DNA from: Chloroflexota bacterium
GTDB lineage: Bacteria > Chloroflexota > Dehalococcoidia > E44-bin15
Assembly: GCA_030604825.1 (NCBI GenBank)
Contig: JAUVVB010000005.1
Location: forward strand, 18,407-82,406
Reading direction: 5' to 3'
Length of the DNA: 64,000 nucleotides
Below the pieces are notes generated by a model. It had not been told where the DNA came from. It saw only the letters and a list, made by a program, of their open reading frames with translations, and ran no database searches. The translations under genes and the position numbers were made by a program. Shown here one piece after another: positions 16,226 through 24,514 of the stretch; position 1 is the stretch's first letter, and every line of letters starts with the position of its first letter.

Positions 16226-17686
16226 ATGAGTGAGCGTTGGGAAGGAAAATTCAACAAGGTAGACGATTATCGCTGGGAGATCCCCAAGAGCTACAAGGCG
16301 GGGATGAGAGTTCCTGGGCTTATCTATGCCGATGAGGCCATGCTGGAGCATATCAAGAAGGACAGGACCCCGGAGCAGGTAGCCAACGTTGCCTTCCTTC
16401 CCGGGATCGTTTTCCGCTCCCTGGCCATGCCCGATATCCATTGGGGCTATGGCTTCCCCATTGGTGGAGTGGCCGCCATGGGGATCGAGGATGGCGTCAT
16501 CTCCCCGGGAGGTGTTGGCTATGACATCAATTGTGGGGTGAGGTTGCTGCGCACCAATCTCATGGAGGAGGATGTACTGCCCAGGATCGGGGAGCTGGTC
16601 TCCGCCCTTTTCCGCAACATCCCCTCAGGGGTGGGCTCCCAGGGTAAGTTAAGGCTGGATCAGAGGGAGATAGATCAGGTCCTGCTCAAGGGCGCTCGCT
16701 GGCCCGTGGAGAAGGGATATGGGGAGGCCAGGGATCTTGAGGTAACCGAGGAGAATGGGAGCATGCCGGGCGGCGATCCCGGGTGTGTGAGCGTCAAGGC
16801 GAAGCAGCGAGGTGGCCCGCAGCTGGGAACCCTGGGTGCGGGGAACCATTTCCTGGAGGTTGAGGTGGTGGAGGAGATCTATGAGCCCGCCATTGCCTCG
16901 GTTATGGGAATTGAAAGGGTGGGTCAGGTTCTGCTCCTCATCCACACCGGCTCCAGGGGACTGGGTCACCAGGTTTGCGACGACCATCTGGTGGTAATGG
17001 GGAGGGCGGCGCAAAAATATGGCATCCAACTTCCCGACCGCCAGCTGGCCTGTGCCCCGGTGAAGTCCCCCGAGGGGAAGGCCTACTTTGCCGCCATGGT
17101 CTGCGCCGCAAACTATGCCTGGGCCAACCGCCAGTGCATCGCCCATTGGGTCAGGGAGTCCTTCATCCAGGTCTTTGGAAAGAGCCGGCGCGACCTGGGC
17201 CTGGAGATGATCTATGATGTGGCCCACAATATCGCCAAGATGGAGGAGCATCAGGTGGAGGGGAGGAGGCTCTCCCTCTGTGTACATCGCAAAGGGGCAA
17301 CCAGGGCCTTCCCCGCAGGGCATCCCGCCGTGCCTCCCCTCTATGCCGATATCGGGCAGCCGGTGTTCATCCCCGGCGATATGGGTCGCTATTCCTACAT
17401 CCTGGTGGGCACGCAGCGGGCGATGGAGGAGACCTTTGGTTCCACCTGTCATGGCGCGGGGAGAGTTCAGAGCCGCTCCGCAGCCAAGCGAAGCCTGCGC
17501 GGCGCCGATGTTGCCCGAGGGCTGGCTGAAAGGGGGATCACGGTAAAGACGGGCAGCATGTCCTCCCTCGCCGAGGAGGCGTCGCAGGCCTACAAGGATG
17601 TGCAAAAGGTGGTGGAGGTAACCCACGGGGCGGGGATATCGCTAAAGGTAGCCAGGGCAAGACCCCTAGGGGTGGTCAAAGGCTAG
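16226..17686 (+). CDS. rtcB: RNA-splicing ligase RtcB
   Basis: 486 residues, full length. RtcB joins 2',3'-cyclic phosphate and 5'-OH RNA ends with GTP and Mn2+. The metal site is visible: GGVGYDINCGVRLL near residue 100 (Asp and Cys ligands), GAGNHFLEVE near residue 207 and HTGSRGLGHQV near residue 240. The guanylylated His is in the STCHGAGR segment near residue 412. The extended C-terminus ends in SLKVARARPLGVVKG, as usual. The gene has GGGGGGAGCT before its ATG and forms a two-gene unit with archease. Confidence 0.96.
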   Translation: MSERWEGKFNKVDDYRWEIPKSYKAGMRVPGLIYADEAMLEHIKKDRTPEQVANVAFLPGIVFRSLAMPDIHWGYGFPIGGVAAMGIEDGVISPGGVGYDINCGVRLLRTNLMEEDVLPRIGELVSALFRNIPSGVGSQGKLRLDQREIDQVLLKGARWPVEKGYGEARDLEVTEENGSMPGGDPGCVSVKAKQRGGPQLGTLGAGNHFLEVEVVEEIYEPAIASVMGIERVGQVLLLIHTGSRGLGHQVCDDHLVVMGRAAQKYGIQLPDRQLACAPVKSPEGKAYFAAMVCAANYAWANRQCIAHWVRESFIQVFGKSRRDLGLEMIYDVAHNIAKMEEHQVEGRRLSLCVHRKGATRAFPAGHPAVPPLYADIGQPVFIPGDMGRYSYILVGTQRAMEETFGSTCHGAGRVQSRSAAKRSLRGADVARGLAERGITVKTGSMSSLAEEASQAYKDVQKVVEVTHGAGISLKVARARPLGVVKG

Positions 17687-17757
17687 CCCGCTTCAATCTG
17701 CCCCCCCCATACATCCCCCGGCGATCAGGATGATGCTTACCTATCGCCCCAAGCTCG

Positions 17758-17787
17758 TTGACAACGGGGAAGCAGGGGTGATAAACT
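17758..17787 (+). promoter_or_regulatory. Sigma-70-type promoter for the mutase/decarboxylase operon
   Basis: A perfect TTGACA (17758-17763) is followed after 18 bases by TAAACT (17782-17787), which matches the -10 consensus at four of six positions. It points at the mutase gene with a ~55-base leader. It is the only strong match in the 160-base gap after rtcB. Confidence 0.55.
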
Positions 17788-17808
17788 TGGGCCGAATGGC
17801 TTTGGGGA

Positions 17809-17829
17809 GGGATAGATTTTGGCTATCCC
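17809..17829 (+). promoter_or_regulatory. 7-bp leader hairpin (GGGATAG/CTATCCC) before the mutase start
   Basis: GGGATAG at 17809-17815 pairs perfectly with CTATCCC at 17823-17829 across a 7-base loop. It lies between the predicted transcription start and the ribosome site (CGGAGGTG), so it could protect the mRNA or modulate initiation. No known riboswitch fold, including cobalamin, fits the short leader. Confidence 0.3.
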
Positions 17830-17846
17830 GGCTTCGGAGGTGTTAG

Positions 17847-19583
17847 GTGTTCGAGAAGGATAGGCTTGAGGAAATCGAGAGGAAACGAAAGGAGTGGGAG
17901 GAGGGGACGCTGAGGCAGTCCCTGGAACGATTTGGAGTGACGGAGAGTCCCCAGAAGTTCTATACCCCCCTGGACATAGAGAACCACGATTTCCTGGAAG
18001 CTGTGGGATTTCCCGGTGAATACCCCTTCACCGCCGATGTCTATCCCACTGCCGTGCCGACGCTGGCCCTGATGGGCGCTGCCCCTACCGAGCTGGTGAG
18101 GGCGGGGATGTATTCCGGTTATGGGACCGCGGAGGATACCAGGGATTACTATAACTACATGAGGTCGATAGGCCGTCCCGGTGGGCCCAACATCGCCTTC
18201 GACCTTCCTACCCAGTGCGGCTATGATTCAGACCACCCCACGGCTCGGGGGGAGGGGGGCAAGGTGGGGGTGGCGGTGGACACCCTGAGGGACATGGAGG
18301 TGATCTATGAGGCCTTTGTGGGCGATAATGACCTGGACAAGATCGCCTCCAACTTCACCATAAACGCCCCCTGTAACGTCATCCTCACCATGTATTTCGC
18401 CCTGGCGGAGAAGAGGGGCATCCCTCCAGACAGGCTGAGGGGGACTCCCCAAAACGATATCTTGAAGGAGTTCGTTGCCCACGGCACCTATATCTTCCCA
18501 CCAAAGCCATCGATGAGGATGGTGAGGGATACCATCACCTACTGCACCGAGCACGCCCCCCTGATGAACACCATCAGCATCTGTGGCTATCACATGAGGG
18601 AGGCCGGCGCCACCGGACCCCAGGCGGTCGCCTTCACCTTCGCCAATGCCATAGCCTATGCCCAGCTGGCGATGGATGCCGGCCTGGATGCGGATACCTT
18701 TCTCCCCCGCTTCACCTTCCTCAGTTTTGGCGGCAGCATGGAGTTCTTCGAGGAGATCGCCCTTCAGCGGGCGGCAAGGAGGATGTGGGCCAAGATAGCC
18801 AAAGAGCGCCTTGGCGCCAAGAACCCCAGGTGCTGGATATTGCGCCAGGCGGCTGCCGGCCATATCGGGGAGGTGAGCAAGACGGTGCAGCGCCCTCTCA
18901 ATAACTTCATTCGCGCTGTCATCGGAGGGGTGGCCTCCTCCTTGAGCGGGGGAGGTCCCTTCACTGGATTCCCCTACGATGAGCCCCTGGGGCTGGGGCA
19001 TAGCCTTGAGGGGTGGCAGTTAAACATCGATGCCATGAGGGTCCTGATGCATGAGGCCAAGCTCTGCGAGGTTGCAGACCCCTTGGCCGGCTCCTACTAC
19101 GTGGAATCCCTTACCGACCAGATGGAGCAGGAGGCGTGGAAGGAGCTGGAGAAGATCGATGCCCTAGGGGGTGCTGTGGCTGCCATTGAGCGGGGTTATA
19201 TGCAGCAGGAGATCACCAAGAGCGCCTATCGTTTCCAGCAGGAGGTGGAGAGAAGGGAGAAGGTCGTTGTGGGGGTGAACCGGTTTACCGGGGAGCATGA
19301 GCTGGAGGTCACCACCACCAGGCTGGTGGAGCACCCCTATGACCCGGTGAAGCGGGCCCAGGCCGAGGAGAAGCAGATAGCAAACCTGGATCGGGTGAAG
19401 AGGGAGCGGGATAATGAGAAGGTAAATGCCTGCCTCATGCATCTGGAGGAGGCGGCCAGGGATGAGAAGGTAAATCTCATTCCCATAATCCTGGAGGCAG
19501 TGAAGGAGTATACCTCCCTGGGGGAGATATGTGGCGTGCTGAGGGATGTATTCGGGGAATACCAGGCCTATGAGGCGCTTTGA
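17847..19583 (+). CDS. Methylmalonyl-CoA mutase-like large subunit, divergent active site
   Basis: 578 residues from a GTG at 17847 (CGGAGGTGTTA upstream). The TIM-barrel is clearly of the acyl-CoA mutase family: FDLPTQCGYDSDHP near 118-131, QNDILKEFVAHGTYIFPPKP, NTISICGYHMREAGATGPQA, ERLGAKNPRCW and DPLAGSYYVE. There is no C-terminal B12-binding domain, so it needs a separate small subunit, not seen in the window. Residues that contact substrate differ: the usual PWTxRQYAGFGTAE is ELVRAGMYSGYGTAED at about 82-97, and the later barrel shows RQAAAGHIGEVSKTVQRPLN instead of the usual QTAGxSLTAQQPLN. Methylmalonyl-CoA is likely because of the decarboxylase downstream, but another branched acyl-CoA is possible. 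Confidence 0.88.
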   Translation: MFEKDRLEEIERKRKEWEEGTLRQSLERFGVTESPQKFYTPLDIENHDFLEAVGFPGEYPFTADVYPTAVPTLALMGAAPTELVRAGMYSGYGTAEDTRDYYNYMRSIGRPGGPNIAFDLPTQCGYDSDHPTARGEGGKVGVAVDTLRDMEVIYEAFVGDNDLDKIASNFTINAPCNVILTMYFALAEKRGIPPDRLRGTPQNDILKEFVAHGTYIFPPKPSMRMVRDTITYCTEHAPLMNTISICGYHMREAGATGPQAVAFTFANAIAYAQLAMDAGLDADTFLPRFTFLSFGGSMEFFEEIALQRAARRMWAKIAKERLGAKNPRCWILRQAAAGHIGEVSKTVQRPLNNFIRAVIGGVASSLSGGGPFTGFPYDEPLGLGHSLEGWQLNIDAMRVLMHEAKLCEVADPLAGSYYVESLTDQMEQEAWKELEKIDALGGAVAAIERGYMQQEITKSAYRFQQEVERREKVVVGVNRFTGEHELEVTTTRLVEHPYDPVKRAQAEEKQIANLDRVKRERDNEKVNACLMHLEEAARDEKVNLIPIILEAVKEYTSLGEICGVLRDVFGEYQAYEAL

Positions 19584-19598
19584 GCAGGAGGTTTCACC

Positions 19599-21161
19599 AT
19601 GGGCAAGGAGATGGAGGAGAGGATACAGCAACTCAGGGAGACCAAAGAGCGTGCCCACATGGGTGGAGGGCCGGAGAAGATAGAGAAGCAGCACCAGAAG
19701 GGAAAGCTTACCGCTCGGGAGAGGATCGATTACCTGTTGGATGCGGGGAGCTTCGTCGAGTTCAACCCGCTGGTGGGACATCGCAACGGGGCCCCTGGCG
19801 ATGGCATCGTGTCGGGGCATGGCACCATAGATGGCAGGGTTGTTTGCATCTACTCCCAGGATGCCACCGTTCTCGGGGGCTCCATAGGCATGTTGCACGG
19901 CTATAAGATGTATCGCACCGTGGAGATGGCACTGGACATGGGGGTTCCCGTTATTGGGCTCCACGATTCCCCTGGGGCCAGGGCAGCCAGGGTGGGGGAA
20001 AGGGGGGCGGAGCTTGCCCCCAGGGAGGAGAAGAGCGGCGGCTCCGTTTTCTTCCCCAACACCCAGGCCTCCGGGGTGGTGCCCCAGATCGCGGCCATCC
20101 TCGGCTCCTGCGCCGGCATCTCCGTCTATTCTCCAGCGCTCATGGATTTCGTGTTCATGGTGGATGGCACCAGCCATATGTTCATCACCGGGCCCCGCAT
20201 CGTCAGGACGGTGACCGGGGAGGATATAACCATGGAGGAGCTGGGGGGGGCTATGGTTCATACCCAGATTTCGGGGGTGGCTGACCTGAGGACCCCCACA
20301 GAAGAGGAGTGCCTGGAAAAGATAAAGAAGCTGCTCGGCTTTCTCCCCGACAACTGCAACCAGAAGTCCCCTTTCCTCGACGTCGGCGACGACCCAAACC
20401 GCCTCATCGATGAGCTGGAGGTGATCGTCCCCGACGACCCGGATAAGCCCTATGATATGCATGAGGTGGTCACCAGGGTGGTGGACAACGGGGATTTCCT
20501 CGAGATAAAGGGGGAGTTTGCCCCTGAGATGATCGTTGGCTTCGGCCGGCTTGCCGGTCAGACCGTGGGCATCGTGGCCAACCAGCCCATGCATTATGGG
20601 GGGGCATTAACCATTGATAGCTCGGATAAGCAGGCCAGGTTCATGAGAACCTGTGATGCCTTTAACATCCCCATAATCCTGCTGGTGGATACCCCGGCCT
20701 ATGCCCCGGGCTCGGAGCAGGAGCAGGGCGGGATCATCCGCCACGGGGCTAAGGTCCTCTATGCCCTCTGCGAGGCGGCGGTTCCCCGCATCGCGGTGGT
20801 ACTTCGCAAGTGCTATGGAGGGGGCAACCTGGGGATGGGCGTTGTGCCCGGCCTGGGCACCGATTTCGTCTTCGCCTGGCCCATTGCCGAGATGGGGGTG
20901 ATGGGGGCTAAGGAGACGGTGCAGCTGTTCTATGCCGATCAGATCGCCAAGGCGGATAACCCGCAGCAGTTTCTGGAGGAGAAGGTAAAGGAGTATCACG
21001 ATCGATATGCCAATCCCCTCTATGTGGCCTCCGTTAGCTCCCACATACAGGATGTTATCGAACCCAGGGAGACCAGGAGGTGCCTCTGCGCCGCCCTTAA
21101 GCTGCTGGAGGGGAAAAGGCAGACCAGGTATCCCAAGAGGCATGGCAACATCCCCTTATGA
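19599..21161 (+). CDS. mmdA: Acyl-CoA carboxyltransferase / decarboxylase alpha subunit (methylmalonyl- or propionyl-CoA type)
   Basis: 520 residues with two crotonase-like carboxyltransferase halves. The N-terminal half starts with KQHQKGKLTARERIDYLLD, then SGHGTIDGRVVCIYSQDATV and LHDSPGARAARVGE. The C-terminal half has IKGEFAPEMIVGFGRLAG and VDTPAYAPGSEQEQGGIIRHGAK, and the carboxybiotin-pocket segment CYGGGNLGMG. In a Na+-pumping decarboxylase this soluble subunit moves CO2 from the acyl-CoA to biotin. The assignment to decarboxylation, not carboxylation, rests on the OadG-like, biotin and beta-pump genes directly downstream and on the absence of a biotin carboxylase. Confidence 0.9.
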   Translation: MGKEMEERIQQLRETKERAHMGGGPEKIEKQHQKGKLTARERIDYLLDAGSFVEFNPLVGHRNGAPGDGIVSGHGTIDGRVVCIYSQDATVLGGSIGMLHGYKMYRTVEMALDMGVPVIGLHDSPGARAARVGERGAELAPREEKSGGSVFFPNTQASGVVPQIAAILGSCAGISVYSPALMDFVFMVDGTSHMFITGPRIVRTVTGEDITMEELGGAMVHTQISGVADLRTPTEEECLEKIKKLLGFLPDNCNQKSPFLDVGDDPNRLIDELEVIVPDDPDKPYDMHEVVTRVVDNGDFLEIKGEFAPEMIVGFGRLAGQTVGIVANQPMHYGGALTIDSSDKQARFMRTCDAFNIPIILLVDTPAYAPGSEQEQGGIIRHGAKVLYALCEAAVPRIAVVLRKCYGGGNLGMGVVPGLGTDFVFAWPIAEMGVMGAKETVQLFYADQIAKADNPQQFLEEKVKEYHDRYANPLYVASVSSHIQDVIEPRETRRCLCAALKLLEGKRQTRYPKRHGNIPL

Positions 21162-21209
21162 TACCTCTGTGAACCGGAAGGGCTTTGATAGGCTTGATGT
21201 GGAGCGAAG

Positions 21210-21494
21210 ATGGCTGACCTAGGCTCTGCCCTGGAGATAACGCTGATGGCCTTAGCCACCCTTCTCGTCATCTCCCTCTTTTTCGTGGCGCTGACCCGCG
21301 GCCTTCAGTGGCTGACGAGGGTGACCAGCGGGGAAAGGGTGGAGGAGCGGAGGGCTGTCATCCCCAAGGAGAAAGAGGAGAGGGCGGTCATTGCCATGGC
21401 GGCAGTAGCGGCCTATTTAGAGGCGGAGCGGCAGGCAGAGGCCAGGGCTTCTTCATCCGAATCCCCGAAGCAGAAAGGGAGAGATGAAGCGTAG
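21210..21494 (+). CDS. OadG-like gamma/delta subunit of the Na+ pump
   Basis: 94 residues. One N-terminal membrane helix (about 8-30: ALEITLMALATLLVISLFFVA) is followed by a basic turn, a charged linker (ERVEERRAVIPKEKEERAV) and a helix AMAAVAAYLEAE. This is the layout of OadG/MmdD subunits, which tether the carboxyltransferase to the membrane pump. The C-terminal Ser/Pro/Lys tail is flexible. Its last bases overlap the biotin-carrier gene by 11. Sequence conservation in the family is low; the context carries much of the call. Confidence 0.8.
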   Translation: MADLGSALEITLMALATLLVISLFFVALTRGLQWLTRVTSGERVEERRAVIPKEKEERAVIAMAAVAAYLEAERQAEARASSSESPKQKGRDEA

Positions 21495-21900
21495 ATTCAG
21501 GATCACCATAAAGGGTGAGAGCTACGAGGTTGAGGTCGAAGAGATAGGACCAGCCCAGAAGGAGCCTTCAACGGCCACCCCTTCTGCTGCCCCAGAAGCT
21601 CCCCCCGCGACAAAGGCAGGGCCATCTTCCGTTGCCCCAGAAGCGCCCCCAGCCGCAGAGGCGGGATCCCCTTCCATTGCCGTGGAGGAGGTGATCAGCG
21701 CCCCCATGCCGGGGACGGTGATATCCGTCAACGTCACGGTTGGCGATGCGGTGAAGGATGGCGATGTTTTGCTCATAATGGAGTCGATGAAGATCCAGAA
21801 CGAGATAACCGCTCCCAGAGATGGGATGGTAAAGGAGATACATGTGTCCCAGGGCAGGTATGTGAGAAGGGGGGAGCGTCTAATCACCGTTATGGGGTGA
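21484..21900 (+). CDS. mmdC: Biotin carrier subunit with Ala/Pro linker
   Basis: 138 residues: a short N-terminal beta domain (RFRITIKGESYEVEVEEIG), a 50-residue Ala/Pro/Ser linker with a repeated APEAPPA unit, and a C-terminal biotinyl domain. The biotin-accepting Lys is in LIMESMKIQNE, where Ser replaces the usual Ala of A-M-K-M. The long linker lets biotin swing between the carboxyltransferase and the membrane beta subunit. A second, linker-less carrier is encoded 162 bases downstream. Confidence 0.92.
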   Translation: MKRRFRITIKGESYEVEVEEIGPAQKEPSTATPSAAPEAPPATKAGPSSVAPEAPPAAEAGSPSIAVEEVISAPMPGTVISVNVTVGDAVKDGDVLLIMESMKIQNEITAPRDGMVKEIHVSQGRYVRRGERLITVMG

Positions 21901-22062
21901 AAAGGGACATCCGGTTTCAGGAGCGTCTTTTGGGAATTGGGTAGTTTTTTCCTTTTCGTGATTTTTTCAAATGGTTTACTTCAGTTGACCTACGGCAACA
22001 CCATATCGATCGCCGTAGGATTGCTTTTTATCTACCGGTAATTAAAAGGAGGATGGAGTCCT

Positions 22063-22305
22063 ATGTTCATCCAGCAACAGGGGGGAAATGAAGATGTGGT
22101 TATCTCCCCGATGCCGGGAACGATTATCTCCATCAAGGTGAAGGTTGGCGATGCGGTGAAGGCTGGGGATGTCCTGCTGGTGTTGGAGTCGATGAAGATC
22201 CAGAATGAAATAACCGCTCCCAGAGATGGCACCATCAAGGAGATCCTTGTGACTGAGGGGAAATATGTGAAGAGGAGGGAGTCCCTGATCTCTATCAGGG
22301 CATAA
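22063..22305 (+). CDS. Second biotin carrier, no linker
   Basis: 80 residues, nearly all biotinyl domain, with the same VLESMKIQNEITAPRDG core as the upstream carrier. About 70 residues align closely, pointing to local duplication. It lacks the N-terminal domain and Ala/Pro linker. The ATG at 22063 follows AAAAGGAGGATGGAGTCCT. The AT-richer 162-base gap before it (21901-22062) might hold its own promoter. It could serve a different carboxylase or adjust pump stoichiometry. Confidence 0.9.
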   Translation: MFIQQQGGNEDVVISPMPGTIISIKVKVGDAVKAGDVLLVLESMKIQNEITAPRDGTIKEILVTEGKYVKRRESLISIRA

Positions 22306-22311
22306 TAGAGG

Positions 22312-23442
22312 GTGCCAGACAGGGTTATCGACTTTTTCAGCTTCACCGGTTTTGCCCATTTTTACTGGGGCAATCTGGTGATGATCCTCGTCGGGTGCGT
22401 TCTCATCTATCTTGCCATCAGGAGGCGCTATGAGCCCCTGCTGCTGATTCCAATCGGTTTCGGCATCATACTGGCCAACCTGCCCTTAACTGGCTTGATG
22501 GCGACGGGCGGCGAGGGAGAGCCAGCGGGGCTTCTCTCATATCTTTATCTGGGGGTGAAGTTTGCCATATTTCCCCCCTTGATCTTCCTCGGCATTGGGG
22601 CGCTGACCGATTTCAGCCCCCTGCTGGCCAACCCCAAGACCTTCTTTTTGGGTGCTGCCGCCCAGATTGGCATTTTCGCCACCCTGTTCGGTGCCCTGGC
22701 TCTGGGTTTTACCTTGAAAGAGTCGGGGAGCATCGGGATCATCGGGGGTGCCGATGGCCCCACCGCGATATACACCTCAGCCCTGCTTGCTCCCCATCTC
22801 ATCGGGCCGGTGGCCATTGCCGCCTATTCCTACATGGCTCTGGTACCCGTCATTCAGCCGCCAATAATGAGGCTGCTCACCACCAAGAAGGAGAGGGCCA
22901 TTATGATGAAGGAGCTGCGCCCCGTTTCCCAGCTGGAGCTCATCCTGTTCCCCATAATCATTACGGTGCTGGTCATTCTCTTTCTGCCCAAGGCAGCACC
23001 TCTCATTGGAATGATGATGTTTGGCAATCTGCTGCGCGAGAGCGGCGTGGTGGAGAGGCTGGCCAGAACGGCGGGGAATGAGCTGATAAACATCGTTACC
23101 CTCTTTCTCTGCCTCTCGGTGGGGGCAACGATGAACGCCCAGTTTGTGCTGAGCCTGATGGTCATAGAGATCTTCATCCTCGGCATTTTCGCCTTTGCCT
23201 TGGGCACAGCGGGCGGCGTTTTGATAGGGAAGCTGATGTGCAAGCTCACCAAGGGGCAGATCAATCCCCTCATTGGCGCTGCCGGGGTTTCGGCGGTTCC
23301 CATGGCAGCCAGGGTGGTCCAGGCTGAGGGGCAGCGGGAGGATCGGCGCAACTTCCTCCTCCATCACGCCATGGGGCCAAACGTTGCCGGTGTGGTCGCC
23401 TCAGCCACGGTGGCCGGATTATTGATAGCTTATTTGACATAA
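22312..23442 (+). CDS. mmdB: Na+-translocating decarboxylase beta subunit (OadB/MmdB/GcdB)
   Basis: 376 residues with about nine to eleven membrane segments. The family signature GIIGGADGPTAIYTS near residue 145 carries the Asp essential for Na+ transport, and the later INPLIGAAGVSAVPMAARV segment carries the second conserved site. The beta subunit decarboxylates carboxybiotin and exports Na+. The GTG at 22312 starts six bases after the second biotin carrier, so all pump parts are in one operon with the mutase. Confidence 0.94.
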   Translation: MPDRVIDFFSFTGFAHFYWGNLVMILVGCVLIYLAIRRRYEPLLLIPIGFGIILANLPLTGLMATGGEGEPAGLLSYLYLGVKFAIFPPLIFLGIGALTDFSPLLANPKTFFLGAAAQIGIFATLFGALALGFTLKESGSIGIIGGADGPTAIYTSALLAPHLIGPVAIAAYSYMALVPVIQPPIMRLLTTKKERAIMMKELRPVSQLELILFPIIITVLVILFLPKAAPLIGMMMFGNLLRESGVVERLARTAGNELINIVTLFLCLSVGATMNAQFVLSLMVIEIFILGIFAFALGTAGGVLIGKLMCKLTKGQINPLIGAAGVSAVPMAARVVQAEGQREDRRNFLLHHAMGPNVAGVVASATVAGLLIAYLT

Positions 23443-23451
23443 GGAGGTATG

Positions 23452-24231
23452 ATGGCGGAACAAGTTCTTCTGGTGGAGCAGGAAGGAAATATTTGCACCC
23501 TCACCATCAACCGACCGGAGAGGCGAAATGCCCTTACCGCTGAGGTGCTTTACCGGCTGGGCGATGCCCTCCAGGCGCTAAAGGATGTCAGGGTGGTGGT
23601 GCTCAGGGGCGCTGGGGAGAAGGCTTTCTCCTCGGGGATGGATCTGGGGAGCAGGGCTGAAGTTTCGCAGGAAGAGGTGATAAAAAAGGGCCATCCCCTG
23701 GACTATGCCATCCACAGCATCATCGATTTTCCCTTCCCCGTCATTGCCATGATCTATGGCGCTGCCATGGGGTCTGGCTGCGACCTGGCAGCTACCTGTG
23801 ACCTGCGCATTGCTGCCGACAATGCCAGGATGGGGATAAACCCGGTTAAGATAGGAGGGGTGTATTACCCCGGGGGCATCCGGCGCCTGATCAATGCGGT
23901 GGGCCTTTCCCAGGCAAAGGAGCTCTTCTTTACCGGCAGATTCATCGATGCCCAGCGGGCAAGGGAGATTGGCCTGGTGGATCACGTGGTTCCCGCTGAG
24001 GAGCTGCCCTCCTTCACCTATGAGCTGGCCGGGGAGATTGCCGAGAACGCCCCCCTGGCGGTGAGCGCCACAAAAGTGATATTCAACAGGCTGCTCAAGC
24101 ATCAGAGGCTGAGCGCTGAGGATGAGGCTGAGATCTTAGCCCTCATCGATACGGTGGAGAAGAGCGAGGATAGAAGGGAGGGCCTCAGGGCTTTTATCGA
24201 AAAGAGGAAGCCCAACTTTACCGGCAGATAG
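23452..24231 (+). CDS. Crotonase-fold protein resembling methylmalonyl-CoA decarboxylase (YgfG/ScpB)
   Basis: 259 residues from the second ATG (23452), which is better spaced from AAGGAGGT than the ATG at 23449. Crotonase motifs: INRPERRNALTAEV, KAFSSGMDLGS and IYGAAMGSGCDLAA. The first hydratase Glu is missing: the usual PE is PVKIGGVYYPGGIRRL. This PV-x-x-G-V-x-Y stretch and the following AKELFFTG recall E. coli YgfG, whose catalysis uses a Tyr in that place; YgfG's His in FSAGHD is Met here. Position right after a methylmalonyl-CoA decarboxylase operon supports work on the same C4/C3 acyl-CoAs. A hydratase with altered residues is the alternative. Confidence 0.75.
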   Translation: MAEQVLLVEQEGNICTLTINRPERRNALTAEVLYRLGDALQALKDVRVVVLRGAGEKAFSSGMDLGSRAEVSQEEVIKKGHPLDYAIHSIIDFPFPVIAMIYGAAMGSGCDLAATCDLRIAADNARMGINPVKIGGVYYPGGIRRLINAVGLSQAKELFFTGRFIDAQRAREIGLVDHVVPAEELPSFTYELAGEIAENAPLAVSATKVIFNRLLKHQRLSAEDEAEILALIDTVEKSEDRREGLRAFIEKRKPNFTGR

Positions 24232-24247
24232 ATTGGGGGGATTGGGG

Positions 24248-24487
24248 ATGGCAGACTATGTTTTCCGCTACCGGCTGGAGGTTGAGGACAAGGGGGAGCC
24301 AATATACCACGACCCCTTGGTGGAGATGATCAGGGAGCAAATGGAGAACCTGCTCAACATCGTCATCCCGGTTGAGGGGCAGCGGGAGGTGAAGATCGAC
24401 GGTTTTAAGCTGCTTCGGGACAGGGAGCGGATATATAACATCTTCGCCAAGGAAGAGGAAAATCCGGGCGATCTCTTCCCCATTTGA
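24248..24487 (+). CDS. 79-residue protein homologous to the N-terminus of the next gene
   Basis: The ATG at 24248 follows a G-rich ribosome site; an earlier ATG at 24233 is less likely. Residues 20-62 (Y-x-D-P-x-x-E-x-I-R-E-Q-M-E-N-L-L..., then VKIDGFKLLRD) align with residues 13-52 of the radical SAM-PDZ protein encoded 27 bases downstream, which reads EPRIEFIKKQLESLL and VQVDGFRLKEL. No Cys, signal peptide or membrane helix is seen. A stand-alone copy of a partner's N-terminal domain suggests hetero-oligomer formation, competition or a substrate role. The family is not recognised. Confidence 0.75.
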   Translation: MADYVFRYRLEVEDKGEPIYHDPLVEMIREQMENLLNIVIPVEGQREVKIDGFKLLRDRERIYNIFAKEEENPGDLFPI

Positions 24488-24514
24488 TGCCTCTGAGGGA
24501 TAGGGGGTGATGTT

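Noticed and set aside
17758..17846. Cobalamin riboswitch before the B12-dependent mutase
   Set aside because: The leader is under 60 bases and has only one 7-bp hairpin; a cobalamin riboswitch needs about 200 bases and a B12 box.
19164..20594. 476-codon open frame antisense to the mutase and carboxyltransferase genes
   Set aside because: It spans two clear genes on the opposite strand; composition (His, Pro, Leu) is typical of antisense GC-rich frames.
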